64,000 nt of DNA. Source: Paraburkholderia sejongensis (GTDB lineage: Bacteria > Pseudomonadota > Gammaproteobacteria > Burkholderiales > Burkholderiaceae). The notes under the pieces are model-generated. The model was not told the DNA's origin. It saw nothing but the letters and a program-made list of their open reading frames with translations, and made no database searches. The translations under genes were made by a program, and so were the position numbers. Within the stretch, counting starts at the first letter, position 1; each line of letters starts with the position of its first letter. Location of the stretch: positions 310,001 through 374,000 of the forward strand of contig NZ_JAJITD010000007.1 in NCBI RefSeq assembly GCF_020880815.1, in the 5' to 3' direction. Below, in pieces: positions 26,046-34,315 of this stretch.

Positions 26046-27041
26046 CTATCTAATTCGGTCGGTGGCCGAGGTGGCGAAACCGGTGGAGCGGCTGCCCGGT
26101 GTGCCGGCGCCGACGGCCGCGAACCATGCGCGGGCATTGGCGACGTCGCGGGCGATCGCGGCGGTCAGCGTTTCGAGGTCGGCGAACTTTTCCTCGTCGC
26201 GCAGCTTCTTCAGGAATTCGACGCGCACGAGTTTGCCATACGCGTCGCCGTGCCAGTCGAGCAGATGCACTTCGAGCAGCACGCGGCCGGAATCGTCGAC
26301 GGTGGGGCGCAGGCCGAGGCTCGCGACGCCCGGCAGCGGGTGATCGGCGATGCCGTGCACCTGCACGACGAAGATGCCGGCGAGCGCCGGGCGCTTGTGC
26401 GCGATCGGCAGGTTCAGCGTGGGGAAGCCGAGATCGCGGCCGAGCTTCATGCCGTGCGTGACGTGGCCGCTGATCAGATAGTCGCGGCCGAGCGCGCTGC
26501 GCGCCGCGTCGAGGTCGCCGGCGATCAGCGCCGCGCGCACCCCCGAGCTGGAAATGCGCGCGCCCGACGGGTCGGCCACCGTGGCCATCTGCTCGACTTC
26601 GAAGCCGTACTGCTCGCCGGCCTTCTGCAGCGACGCGAAATCGCCGGCGCGCTTCGCGCCGTAGCGGAAGTCGTCGCCGATCATGACCCAGCGCGCATGC
26701 AGCCCGTTGACGATGATCCGCTCGACGAACGAATCCGGCGACTGGCTCGCGAAAGTGTGATTGAAGTGCTCGACGACGACCCGGTCGACCCCGTTGGTGC
26801 GCAGCGCCTCGAGTTTGTCGCGCAGCATCGCGATGCGCGGCGGCGCGCTGGCCGGGTTGAAGAATTCGCGCGGGTGCGGTTCGAAGGTCATCACGCAGAC
26901 CGGCAGGCCGCGCGCATCGGCGGCCGCGCGCACGTGGGCGAGCAGCGCCTGATGGCCGCGGTGGACACCGTCGAAGTTGCCGATGGTCAGCGCGCAGGGC
27001 GCGCGGCTCTCGGCATTGGGAAGACCGCGGAAGACTCTCAC
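26046..27041 (-). CDS. ribF: Bifunctional riboflavin kinase / FAD synthetase
   Basis: This 331-residue enzyme makes FMN and FAD from riboflavin. The N-terminal nucleotidyltransferase has TIGNFDGVHRGHQALL and the FEPHPREFF and GDDFRYGAKRAGD segments. The C-terminal kinase has LISGHVTHGMKLGRDLGFPTLNL. A GTG at 27041 is chosen because the family's N-terminus (RVFRGLP) begins there; the binding site is weak. It is divergent from purN and upstream of ileS-lspA, an order shared with enterobacteria. Confidence 0.95.
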   Translation of the reverse strand: MRVFRGLPNAESRAPCALTIGNFDGVHRGHQALLAHVRAAADARGLPVCVMTFEPHPREFFNPASAPPRIAMLRDKLEALRTNGVDRVVVEHFNHTFASQSPDSFVERIIVNGLHARWVMIGDDFRYGAKRAGDFASLQKAGEQYGFEVEQMATVADPSGARISSSGVRAALIAGDLDAARSALGRDYLISGHVTHGMKLGRDLGFPTLNLPIAHKRPALAGIFVVQVHGIADHPLPGVASLGLRPTVDDSGRVLLEVHLLDWHGDAYGKLVRVEFLKKLRDEEKFADLETLTAAIARDVANARAWFAAVGAGTPGSRSTGFATSATDRIR

Positions 27042-27107
27042 GATAGCGGGTTGCAGCGGTTGCGGCGGTTGGGTTGCAGTGGCGGCCGGAGTGCCGCAAA
27101 ACAATCG

Positions 27108-27113
27108 ATTATA
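27108..27113 (-). promoter_or_regulatory. -10 element for ribF
   Basis: A perfect TATAAT (reverse complement of 27108-27113) lies 66 nt upstream of the ribF start. No good -35 is found 16-18 nt upstream, so a promoter is likely but its other element is weak. Confidence 0.45.
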
Positions 27114-27167
27114 AACGCTTGGCGCAACGCAGGGCTGCGCGGTCGCTGGATCGCGACGGCCGAATGA

Positions 27168-27173
27168 TAAAAT
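27168..27173 (+). promoter_or_regulatory. -10 element placed for a leaderless purN transcript
   Basis: TAAAAT within TGATAAAAT ends only 6 nt before the purN ATG at 27180, so transcription would begin at or next to the start codon. No Shine-Dalgarno sequence precedes the ATG. The -35 region (CTGGAT) is weak. Confidence 0.45.
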
Positions 27174-27179
27174 CCGCGC

Positions 27180-27833
27180 ATGAAAAAACTCGTCATCCTG
27201 ATTTCCGGACGGGGCAGCAACATGGAAGCCATCGTGCGCGCTTGCGCGAGCGAGGGCTGGCCGGCGCAAATCGCCGCCGTGATTGCCAACCGTCCCGATG
27301 CCGCGGGGCTCGCTTTCGCGGCCTCGCACGGCATCGCGACCGCCGTGGTCGACCATCGCGAGTTTCCGGATCGCGATAGCTTCGACGCGGCGCTGGCCGA
27401 GCGGATCGACGCGTTCGCACCGGACCTCGTCGTACTCGCCGGCTTCATGCGGGTGTTGACCGCACGCTTCGTCGACCATTACGCCGGCCGCATGCTGAAC
27501 GTGCATCCGTCGCTGCTGCCGAGCTTCCCGGGCCTCAAGACTCACCAGCAGGCGCTGGACGCCGGCGTGCGGCTGCACGGCGCGTCGGTGCATTTTGTCA
27601 CCTCGCAGCTCGATCACGGGCCGATCGTCGTGCAGTCGGCGGTGCCGGTCGTCGCCGGCGACACCCCCGCCACGCTCGCCGAACGCGTGCTGGCAACCGA
27701 ACACATCATTTATCCACGCGCGGTGCGCTGGTTCGTCGAAGGGCGTCTCGCTCTGGACGGCCTGCGCGTCACGCTAACGCCGTCGGAGCCGCAATGGCTC
27801 TTTGCCGGTCACACCGCCGGAGAGGGCGCATGA
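27180..27833 (+). CDS. purN: Phosphoribosylglycinamide formyltransferase (GART 1)
   Basis: This 217-residue enzyme transfers a formyl group from 10-formyl-tetrahydrofolate to GAR in purine synthesis. The N-terminal LVILISGRGSNMEAI, the catalytic MLNVHPSLLPSFPG (Asn and His) and SQLDHGPIVVQ (catalytic Asp) are intact. The stop overlaps the next gene's ATG by 4 nt. The ATG lacks a binding site and sits just after a -10-like element, which suggests leaderless translation. Confidence 0.96.
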   Translation: MKKLVILISGRGSNMEAIVRACASEGWPAQIAAVIANRPDAAGLAFAASHGIATAVVDHREFPDRDSFDAALAERIDAFAPDLVVLAGFMRVLTARFVDHYAGRMLNVHPSLLPSFPGLKTHQQALDAGVRLHGASVHFVTSQLDHGPIVVQSAVPVVAGDTPATLAERVLATEHIIYPRAVRWFVEGRLALDGLRVTLTPSEPQWLFAGHTAGEGA

Positions 27834-29089
27834 GATTGCATGGTTTTCTGATTGGACAAACTGAAACGCTGCTGGCCGAAGTGCTGCGGCTCAACGGCCC
27901 GGCCGACGCCACCACCAGCCGGTTCTTCCGCGCGCATCCGAAGCTCGGCCACAGCGAGCGCGGCGTGATCGCCGAGGCGGTGTTCGCGGTGCTGCGCCGG
28001 CGCATGGAATTCGCCCATCTGGCCGAGAGCGGCTCGGGCAATCCGGCGCGCCGGATGGCGCTGCTGGGGCTGATGCAGACGGTCGGGCGCAACGCGCTGA
28101 AGCCGTTCGTCAGCGAGGCCGAGGCGACCTGGCTCGAACATGTCGCGAAGATCGATCCGGAAAGCCTGCCGCTGCGGATTCGCCTGAACCTGCCCGGCTG
28201 GATCAGCGACGCGCTCAGCACCCGCATCGAGCCCGCCGAACTCGCGCAGCTGGCCGCCGCGCTGAACTACCCGGCGCCGCTCGATCTGCGCGCGAACCCG
28301 ATCAAGGCGACTCGCGACGACGTGCTCGGCGCATTGCAGAAGGCCGGCATCGAGGCCGGCGCGACGCCGTTCGCGCCGTTCGGCGTGCGGGTGGTCGGCA
28401 AGCCGGCGCTGACGAAGCTCGACGCGTTCCAGCAGGGCTGGCTCGAAGTGCAGGACGAGGGCAGCCAGTTGCTGTGCTCGCTGGTCGCGCCGCGGCGCGG
28501 CGAGATGATCGTCGACTTCTGCGCGGGCGCGGGCGGCAAGACGCTGGCGCTCGGCGCGGCGATGCGCTCGACCGGCCGTCTGTACGCGTTCGACATCTCC
28601 GAGCGGCGTCTCGCCAAGCTGAAGCCGCGTCTGGCGCGCAGTGGGCTGTCGAACGTGAACCCGGTGCTGATCGACAGCGAGCACGACGCGAAGATCAAGC
28701 GTCTGGCCGGCAAGATCGACCGCGTGCTGGTCGATGCGCCTTGCAGCGGTCTCGGCACGCTGCGCCGCAATCCGGACTTGAAGTGGCGCCAGTCGCCGGA
28801 GTCGGTCGCCGAGCTGGCGCCGAAGCAGGCGTCGATTCTGGCCAGCGCCGCGCGTCTGGTGAAGAAGGGCGGGCGCCTCGTCTACGCGACCTGCTCGATC
28901 CTCGAAGCGGAAAACGAGGCGGTCGTGCAGCAGTTCCTCGCCGACCACCCCGAGTTCGCGCTGGTGCCGGTTCGCGACGTGCTCGCCGAGCAGCGCATCG
29001 AACTCGAAATGGGCGACTACCTGTCGCTGTGGCCGCATCGCCATGCGACCGACGGCTTCTTCGCCGCCGTGCTCGAGCGCCAGAGCTAA
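27830..29089 (+). CDS. RsmB/Nop2-family RNA (cytosine-5) methyltransferase
   Basis: This 419-residue SAM-dependent enzyme resembles 16S rRNA m5C methyltransferases. A NusB-like N-terminal region precedes the Rossmann domain, which has VDFCAGAGGKTLALG (SAM), DRVLVDAPCSGLGTLRRNP with Cys305 and VYATCSILEAENE with Cys355, the two catalytic cysteines of the family. It is coupled to purN through an ATGA overlap. The exact target base is unknown. It is not necessarily the orthologue of Escherichia coli RsmB, whose usual partner fmt is absent here. Confidence 0.92.
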   Translation: MRLHGFLIGQTETLLAEVLRLNGPADATTSRFFRAHPKLGHSERGVIAEAVFAVLRRRMEFAHLAESGSGNPARRMALLGLMQTVGRNALKPFVSEAEATWLEHVAKIDPESLPLRIRLNLPGWISDALSTRIEPAELAQLAAALNYPAPLDLRANPIKATRDDVLGALQKAGIEAGATPFAPFGVRVVGKPALTKLDAFQQGWLEVQDEGSQLLCSLVAPRRGEMIVDFCAGAGGKTLALGAAMRSTGRLYAFDISERRLAKLKPRLARSGLSNVNPVLIDSEHDAKIKRLAGKIDRVLVDAPCSGLGTLRRNPDLKWRQSPESVAELAPKQASILASAARLVKKGGRLVYATCSILEAENEAVVQQFLADHPEFALVPVRDVLAEQRIELEMGDYLSLWPHRHATDGFFAAVLERQS

Positions 29090-29161
29090 GCGCACCCGCC
29101 TCACCTGCGGCGCGCGTGGGCTCGTAACAGCCCGCGCGCGCCGGCCGCTTCCGGCGACCTC

Positions 29162-30592
29162 ATGAACACCACCTTTCCTCACATGTTCGACGACATCTGG
29201 CGCGACTTCGGTCAGCCCGTGATGTTGTGGCAGGTCGGCATCCTGCTGGCGACGCTCGCCGTCGCATGGCTGCTCGCGGGACTGTTGCGCCGGCGGCTGG
29301 CCAAACCGCAGTCGCAGTCGCCGCTTCAGTTGCAGCTTCAGTTGCCGCGATACCAGGGCCTGCGCTTCGGGATGGAAAGCCTGAACCGTGCGGCCTTTCC
29401 GCTGATCGGCGCGGCGCTGGTGTGGATCGCGCGCGCGATCGCCGGCCAGTTCATGCACACGGCGCTGCTCAATGTGGCGCTGGTGCCGCTGGTCGGGATC
29501 GGCCTGATCTATATCGTGTTTTTCTTCGCGCGGCGGGTGTTCAACCGCGACGGCGGCGTGCATCCGTGGCTGTTCCTCGTCGAGAAGACCGTGTCGGTGG
29601 TCGTATGGATCGGCATGGTGCTGACGCTGCTGGGCATTCAGGAAGACGTGATCGAGTGGATGGGCAGCGTGCGCTTTCGCGTGGCCAATGCGCACATGAC
29701 GCTGCTGTCGCTGGCGACCGGCCTGCTGTGGGTCGGCGTCACGATGATCGTCGCGATGTGGCTCGGCTCGACCTTCGAAGAACGCCTGATGCGCTCGAAG
29801 ACGCTCGATGCGAACCTGAAGGTGGTGGTCGCGCGGGTCGGCCGGGCGGCCTTCGTGCTGGCGGCGATCCTGATCAGCCTGTCGATCGTCGGAATCGACA
29901 TCACGGTGCTCGGCGTGTTCGGCGGCGCGCTCGGCGTGGGCCTCGGCTTCGGCATGCAGAAGATCGCCAGCAACTACGTGTCGGGCTTCATCATCCTGCT
30001 GGACCGCTCGCTGCGGATCGGCGACACGATCAATGTGAGCGGACTGGCGGGGCGGGTCACGCAGATTCGCACGCGCTACACGGTGGTGCGCGGGCTCGAC
30101 GGGATCGAAACGCTGATCCCGAACGAGAAGCTGATCACCGACGTCGTGCAGAACCAGTCGTCGTTTCTGACCCGCGGCTACGCGAAGGCGACCGTGCAGA
30201 TCGCCTACACGTCCGACGTCGAACAGGCGATGGCGCTCCTCGCCGAGGCAGCCGCCGACGTGCCCCGGGTGCTGCGCGAGCCGGCGCCGACGCCCTATCT
30301 GGCCGGCTTCGGGGCGGACGGGATCAATCTGGAGCTCGGTTTCTGGATCGAGGACGCCGCGACCGGTACATCGGGCGTGCGCTCGAGCGTCAACCGCAAC
30401 ATCTGGCGCCTGTTCTCCGAACACAACATCTCGATTCCGTTCGCCCAGCGCGAGGTGCGGATCATCGGGCCGGTGGGCGGCGTGATACCGCAGTCGGTAG
30501 CAATGACCGATCCGGTTGGCGGCGGCGGGGTGAACGCCACGTCCGAAGCCGCCTCCGCGCCTGTGGACGGCGCCGCCAACGACGTTCGCTGA
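29162..30592 (+). CDS. MscS-family mechanosensitive channel
   Basis: This 476-residue inner-membrane protein has four to five predicted helices before the conserved pore helix region ITVLGVFGGALGVGLGFGMQKIASNYVSG. The MscS beta domain follows (SLRIGDTINVSGLAGRVTQIRTRYTVVRG and the IPNEKLIT motif), then an alpha/beta C-terminal domain. It probably releases solutes under hypo-osmotic shock. An unusual QSQSPLQLQLQLP stretch lies in the first cytoplasmic loop. The last 35 residues are Gly/Ala/Val-rich and disordered. Confidence 0.93.
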   Translation: MNTTFPHMFDDIWRDFGQPVMLWQVGILLATLAVAWLLAGLLRRRLAKPQSQSPLQLQLQLPRYQGLRFGMESLNRAAFPLIGAALVWIARAIAGQFMHTALLNVALVPLVGIGLIYIVFFFARRVFNRDGGVHPWLFLVEKTVSVVVWIGMVLTLLGIQEDVIEWMGSVRFRVANAHMTLLSLATGLLWVGVTMIVAMWLGSTFEERLMRSKTLDANLKVVVARVGRAAFVLAAILISLSIVGIDITVLGVFGGALGVGLGFGMQKIASNYVSGFIILLDRSLRIGDTINVSGLAGRVTQIRTRYTVVRGLDGIETLIPNEKLITDVVQNQSSFLTRGYAKATVQIAYTSDVEQAMALLAEAAADVPRVLREPAPTPYLAGFGADGINLELGFWIEDAATGTSGVRSSVNRNIWRLFSEHNISIPFAQREVRIIGPVGGVIPQSVAMTDPVGGGGVNATSEAASAPVDGAANDVR

Positions 30593-30793
30593 CGGCCGTT
30601 TCCCGTCGCCGCGCACTGCGTCCCGGTGCCGCGGCGAGCGCTATCGTGTTGATAGCACACAAAAAAATCCCTATTTGTTACAAACACTTGGAACGCTTCC
30701 AGTAGAATGTCGTCCAATCCCGCGTTATGCTTTCACTTTCTTGACACACGCGCCGCGTGTGCTCCGAATTTCTCGTTCTGCAGGTAACTTACC

Positions 30794-31990
30794 TTGTTGA
30801 ATTCTTTGCTCGATTTCCTTGCCCACGGCCTGTTGCGTTTCTCATGGTTGCAACTCGTCGTGTACACGCTGATCGTCACGCACATCACGATTATCGGCGT
30901 CACCGTCTATCTGCATCGCTGCCAGGCGCACCGCTCGCTGGAGCTGCACCCGATCGCCAGTCATTTTTTCCGCTTCTGGCTGTGGATGACCACGGGCATG
31001 TTGACCGGCCAGTGGGCCGCGATTCACCGTAAGCATCACGCGAAGTGCGAGACCGAAGAGGATCCGCACAGTCCGCAAACGCGCGGCATCTGGAAGGTGC
31101 TGCTCGAAGGCGCGGAGCTCTATCGCGCGGAAGCGAAAAATGAAGAAACGATGCGTAAGTTCAGTCACGGCACGCCGAACGACTGGATTGAGCGCAACGT
31201 GTACACGAAGTACCCGATCCTCGGCGTGAGCATCATGATGGTGATCAACGTCGCGCTGTTCGGCGTCGTCGGTCTGACGATCTGGGCAGTGCAGATGGTC
31301 TGGATCCCGTTCTGGGCGGCGGGCGTGGTCAACGGCCTCGCGCATTTCTGGGGCTATCGCAACTTCAACTCGTCGGATGCGAGCACCAACATCTTCCCGT
31401 GGGGCATCATCATCGGCGGCGAAGAACTGCATAACAATCACCACACGTACGCGACGTCGGCCAAGCTGTCGAACAAGTGGTATGAGTTTGACATCGGCTG
31501 GATGTATATCCGCATCATGCAGGCGTTCCGTCTGGCCAAGGTGAAGAAGGTGGCGCCTACGCCGCGTCTGACCACTGGCAAGCTCGTGCTCGATCAGGAC
31601 ACGCTGCAGGCCGTGCTCGCGAACCGCTACGAAGTGATGGCGCGTTACGCGAAGGCGATCAAGCGCGCTTACCGTCAGGAGCTCGCGCATCTGAAGGAAG
31701 TCGGCGCACGCGAGAAATACCAGGTGATGCGCGGCGCGCGCAGCTGGCTCCACAAGGAAGAGGCTGGCCTGAACGAGCCGCAGAAGCGCCAGTTGCCGCA
31801 GATCTTTGCGAGCAGCCAGAAGCTGAAGACGTACATCGACATGCGCAACGAGCTCGCGTCGATATGGGAGCGTTCCAATGCGTCGCGCGAACAGTTGCTC
31901 GCTCAGTTGCAGGACTGGTGCCATCGCGCGGAGCAGAGCGGCATCAAGGCGTTGCAAGACTTCGCGATGCGACTGCGTCGCTATGCCTGA
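30794..31990 (+). CDS. Acyl-CoA/acyl-lipid desaturase with C-terminal helical extension
   Basis: The 398-residue membrane di-iron desaturase has the three histidine boxes HRCQAHR, HRKHH and HNNHH, which bind the two irons. Four membrane helices surround them, as in delta-9 desaturases. Residues from about 250 on form a Lys/Arg/Glu/Gln-rich helical tail with coiled-coil character that is not needed for the desaturase fold. A TTG start at 30794 (next to a second TTG) is used because the hydrophobic N-terminus begins there and no in-frame ATG or GTG lies before the first helix. A terminator follows directly. Confidence 0.88.
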   Translation: MLNSLLDFLAHGLLRFSWLQLVVYTLIVTHITIIGVTVYLHRCQAHRSLELHPIASHFFRFWLWMTTGMLTGQWAAIHRKHHAKCETEEDPHSPQTRGIWKVLLEGAELYRAEAKNEETMRKFSHGTPNDWIERNVYTKYPILGVSIMMVINVALFGVVGLTIWAVQMVWIPFWAAGVVNGLAHFWGYRNFNSSDASTNIFPWGIIIGGEELHNNHHTYATSAKLSNKWYEFDIGWMYIRIMQAFRLAKVKKVAPTPRLTTGKLVLDQDTLQAVLANRYEVMARYAKAIKRAYRQELAHLKEVGAREKYQVMRGARSWLHKEEAGLNEPQKRQLPQIFASSQKLKTYIDMRNELASIWERSNASREQLLAQLQDWCHRAEQSGIKALQDFAMRLRRYA

Positions 31991-32016
31991 AATCCATTAA
32001 AATTTCAGCACGTCAC

Positions 32017-32048
32017 AAAACCCCGCGTTGGCGGGGTTTTGCTTTTTT
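32017..32048 (+). terminator. Rho-independent terminator after the desaturase gene
   Basis: AAAACCCCGC and GCGGGGTTTT form a perfect 10-bp stem with a GTTG loop, followed by GC and a run of T residues, 27 nt past the stop. Confidence 0.93.
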
Positions 32049-32122
32049 GGGCCGTGGAAAATCGTCGGACGAAAGTAGCACGACCGTCGAACCGCGGCGG
32101 CCAGGTGAGGGCAGAGGAGATG

Positions 32123-33262
32123 ATGGAGCAGCAGGCGATCAGGACCGTCGAATACGACCGGCCTCAGGCACTGGGCACAACGTGCGCAATTGGGCAGGCG
32201 TGGGCGAAGGTGCCCGCGATGCCGTCGGTGGAAGAGAAGCAGGCGCTGAAGGCGCGCATTCGCGCGTTACTGAAGCGGGAGAAAGCGGTGCTCGTCGCGC
32301 ATTATTACGTCGACGCCGAATTGCAGGAGCTCGCCGACGAGACCGGCGGTTGCGTCGCCGATTCGCTGGAAATGGCGCGCTTCGGGCGCGATCACGATGC
32401 GCAGACGCTGGTGGTCGCGGGCGTTCGCTTCATGGGCGAGACCGCGAAAATCCTTAGTCCCGACAAACGCATTCTGATGCCTGATCTCGATGCGACCTGT
32501 TCGCTCGATCTCGGCTGTCCGGTCGATGAATTTTCGGCTTTTTGCGATGCGCATCCAGACCGCACGGTGGTCGTGTATGCGAACACCAGCGCTGCCGTGA
32601 AGGCGCGCGCGGACTGGATGGTCACGTCGTCGATCGGACTCGAGATCGTCGCCGATCTGCATGCGCGCGGTGAAAAGATCATCTGGGCGCCGGACCGTCA
32701 TCTGGGTGGCTACATTCAGGGCAAGACCGGCGCGGACATGCTGATGTGGCAGGGATCGTGCCTCGTGCACGACGAGTTCAAGGGTATCGAACTCGATCTG
32801 CTGCGCGCCGAGTACCCGCGTGCCAAGGTCCTCGTGCATCCGGAGTCGCCGGCCAATGTGGTCGCCCAGGCTGATGTGGTCGGCTCGACCACGCAACTGA
32901 TCGATGCCGCGCGCAAGCTCGACGCGACGCATTTCATCGTCGCGACCGACCTCGGCATCCTGCACAAGATGCAGCTGGCCGCTCCCGGCAAGACCCTGAT
33001 CGCCGCGCCGACGGCCGGCAACAGCGCAACCTGCAAGAGCTGCGCGCATTGTCCGTGGATGGCGATGAACGGCTTGGGGAACCTGGCCGACGTGCTCGAA
33101 CGCGGCCACAACGAAATTTCCGTCGACCGTGCAATCGGCGAGCGCGCGCGTTTACCGATCGATCGGATGCTCGACTTCGCGGCGCGTCACAAGAAGCGCG
33201 TGCAGGCGAGCGGCGATCTCGCGCGCGACGCGCAACTGTATTCGAACGTGGGAGCAGCGTAA
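32123..33262 (+). CDS. nadA: Quinolinate synthase
   Basis: This 379-residue iron-sulfur enzyme condenses iminoaspartate and dihydroxyacetone phosphate to quinolinate. Cluster cysteines are visible in DLDATCSLDLG, WQGSCLVHDEF and CKSCAHCPWMAMN. VLVAHYYVDAELQELAD and YANTSAAVKARADW are also typical. ATG codons occur at 32120 and 32123; the second has better spacing from GAGGAG and is chosen. It overlaps nadC by one base. The enzyme needs iminoaspartate from NadB, encoded convergently downstream. Confidence 0.96.
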   Translation: MEQQAIRTVEYDRPQALGTTCAIGQAWAKVPAMPSVEEKQALKARIRALLKREKAVLVAHYYVDAELQELADETGGCVADSLEMARFGRDHDAQTLVVAGVRFMGETAKILSPDKRILMPDLDATCSLDLGCPVDEFSAFCDAHPDRTVVVYANTSAAVKARADWMVTSSIGLEIVADLHARGEKIIWAPDRHLGGYIQGKTGADMLMWQGSCLVHDEFKGIELDLLRAEYPRAKVLVHPESPANVVAQADVVGSTTQLIDAARKLDATHFIVATDLGILHKMQLAAPGKTLIAAPTAGNSATCKSCAHCPWMAMNGLGNLADVLERGHNEISVDRAIGERARLPIDRMLDFAARHKKRVQASGDLARDAQLYSNVGAA

Positions 33263-34191
33263 TGACGGTGGTGGAGAAGGCGCCGGAGTCGGCGGTGGGC
33301 GGACGTGCAACGGTCCATCACGCGGTGTCGCCGCTATTCGCGGAGATCCACGCGCAATACGGCGCGGCGTTCGACGCGGCGCTCGCGCGCAACGTCGCGG
33401 ATGCGCTGGCCGAAGACGTCGGCAGCGGCGATCAGACCGGCCGCCTCGTGCCCGCGGACGACGTGCGCGCCGCTCGCATCATCGTGCGCGAGGACGCGGT
33501 ATTGTGCGGCGTGCTGTGGTTCGACGCGGTGATGCGCTCGGTCGATCCGCGTATCGAGGTCCAATGGCGTTATCGCGAAGGTGAGCGGATGAGCGCGGAC
33601 ACGCCGGTCTGCGAACTGCGCGGGCCGGTGCGCGCGCTGCTGACCGCGGAGCGCAACGCGATGAACTTCCTGCAGTTGCTGTCGGGTGTGGCGAGCGCGA
33701 CGCGCCGCTATGTCGACGCGATCGCTCATACGCGTACGCGCGTGCTCGATACGCGCAAAACCCTGCCCGGTTTGCGGCTCGCACAGAAGTACGCGGTGCG
33801 CGTGGGCGGTGGCGCGAACCAGCGGCTCGCGCTGTACGACGGCATCCTGATCAAGGAGAACCATATCGCCGCGGCCGGCGGGGTGGGGGCGGCGATGGAC
33901 GCGGCGCTTGCGTTGAATGCCGGCGTGCCGATCCAGATCGAGGTCGAGACGATCGAGCAACTGGAAATCGCGCTCGCGCATCGCGCGCAGTCGATCCTCC
34001 TCGACAACTTTTCGTTCCACATGATGCGCGACGCGGTGAGGAACACGGCCGGGCGGGCGGTGCTCGAAGTGTCCGGCGGCGTGAATTTCGACACCGTGCG
34101 CACGATCGCGGAGACCGGCGTCGATCGCGTGTCGATCGGTGCGCTGACCAAAGACGTGCGCGCGACCGATTACTCGATGCGGATCGTTTGA
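33262..34191 (+). CDS. nadC: Nicotinate-nucleotide pyrophosphorylase (quinolinate phosphoribosyltransferase)
   Basis: This 309-residue enzyme converts quinolinate and PRPP to nicotinate mononucleotide with loss of CO2. The segments TLPGLRLAQKYAVRVGGGANQR, LYDGILIKENHIAAAGG and VEVETIEQLEIAL carry substrate-binding Arg, Lys and Glu residues. The ATG overlaps the nadA stop (TAATG). The N-terminus has an extension of about 20 residues before the usual start of the family fold. It ends at a terminator shared with nadB. Confidence 0.96.
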   Translation: MTVVEKAPESAVGGRATVHHAVSPLFAEIHAQYGAAFDAALARNVADALAEDVGSGDQTGRLVPADDVRAARIIVREDAVLCGVLWFDAVMRSVDPRIEVQWRYREGERMSADTPVCELRGPVRALLTAERNAMNFLQLLSGVASATRRYVDAIAHTRTRVLDTRKTLPGLRLAQKYAVRVGGGANQRLALYDGILIKENHIAAAGGVGAAMDAALALNAGVPIQIEVETIEQLEIALAHRAQSILLDNFSFHMMRDAVRNTAGRAVLEVSGGVNFDTVRTIAETGVDRVSIGALTKDVRATDYSMRIV

Positions 34192-34243
34192 CGCGACTGC
34201 GTTGGCGCGCGAGACGGCGTCCGCGGTTGCGGGCGCCGTGAAG

Positions 34244-34295
34244 CAAAAAAAGGCCGTCGCCGGAGTCGATCCGCCGATGGCCTTGTCGTTTTTGC
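34244..34295. terminator. Bidirectional terminator between nadC and nadB
   Basis: An imperfect 14-bp stem (34250-34263 with 34271-34284) is flanked by an A-run on the left (T-run for minus-strand nadB) and by GTCGTTTTT on the right (for plus-strand nadC). A 7-nt loop separates the arms. Confidence 0.75.
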
Positions 34296-34315
34296 ACGGC
34301 CTTCTCAAGCGCAGG

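Noticed and set aside
22993..26343. A 1116-codon open frame on the plus strand opposite ileS
   Set aside because: It is antisense to ileS and has no motifs or binding site.
30660..30710. Promoter for the desaturase with TAGAAT at 30703-30708
   Set aside because: The only -35-like element (TTGTTA) is 22 nt away, which is too far.
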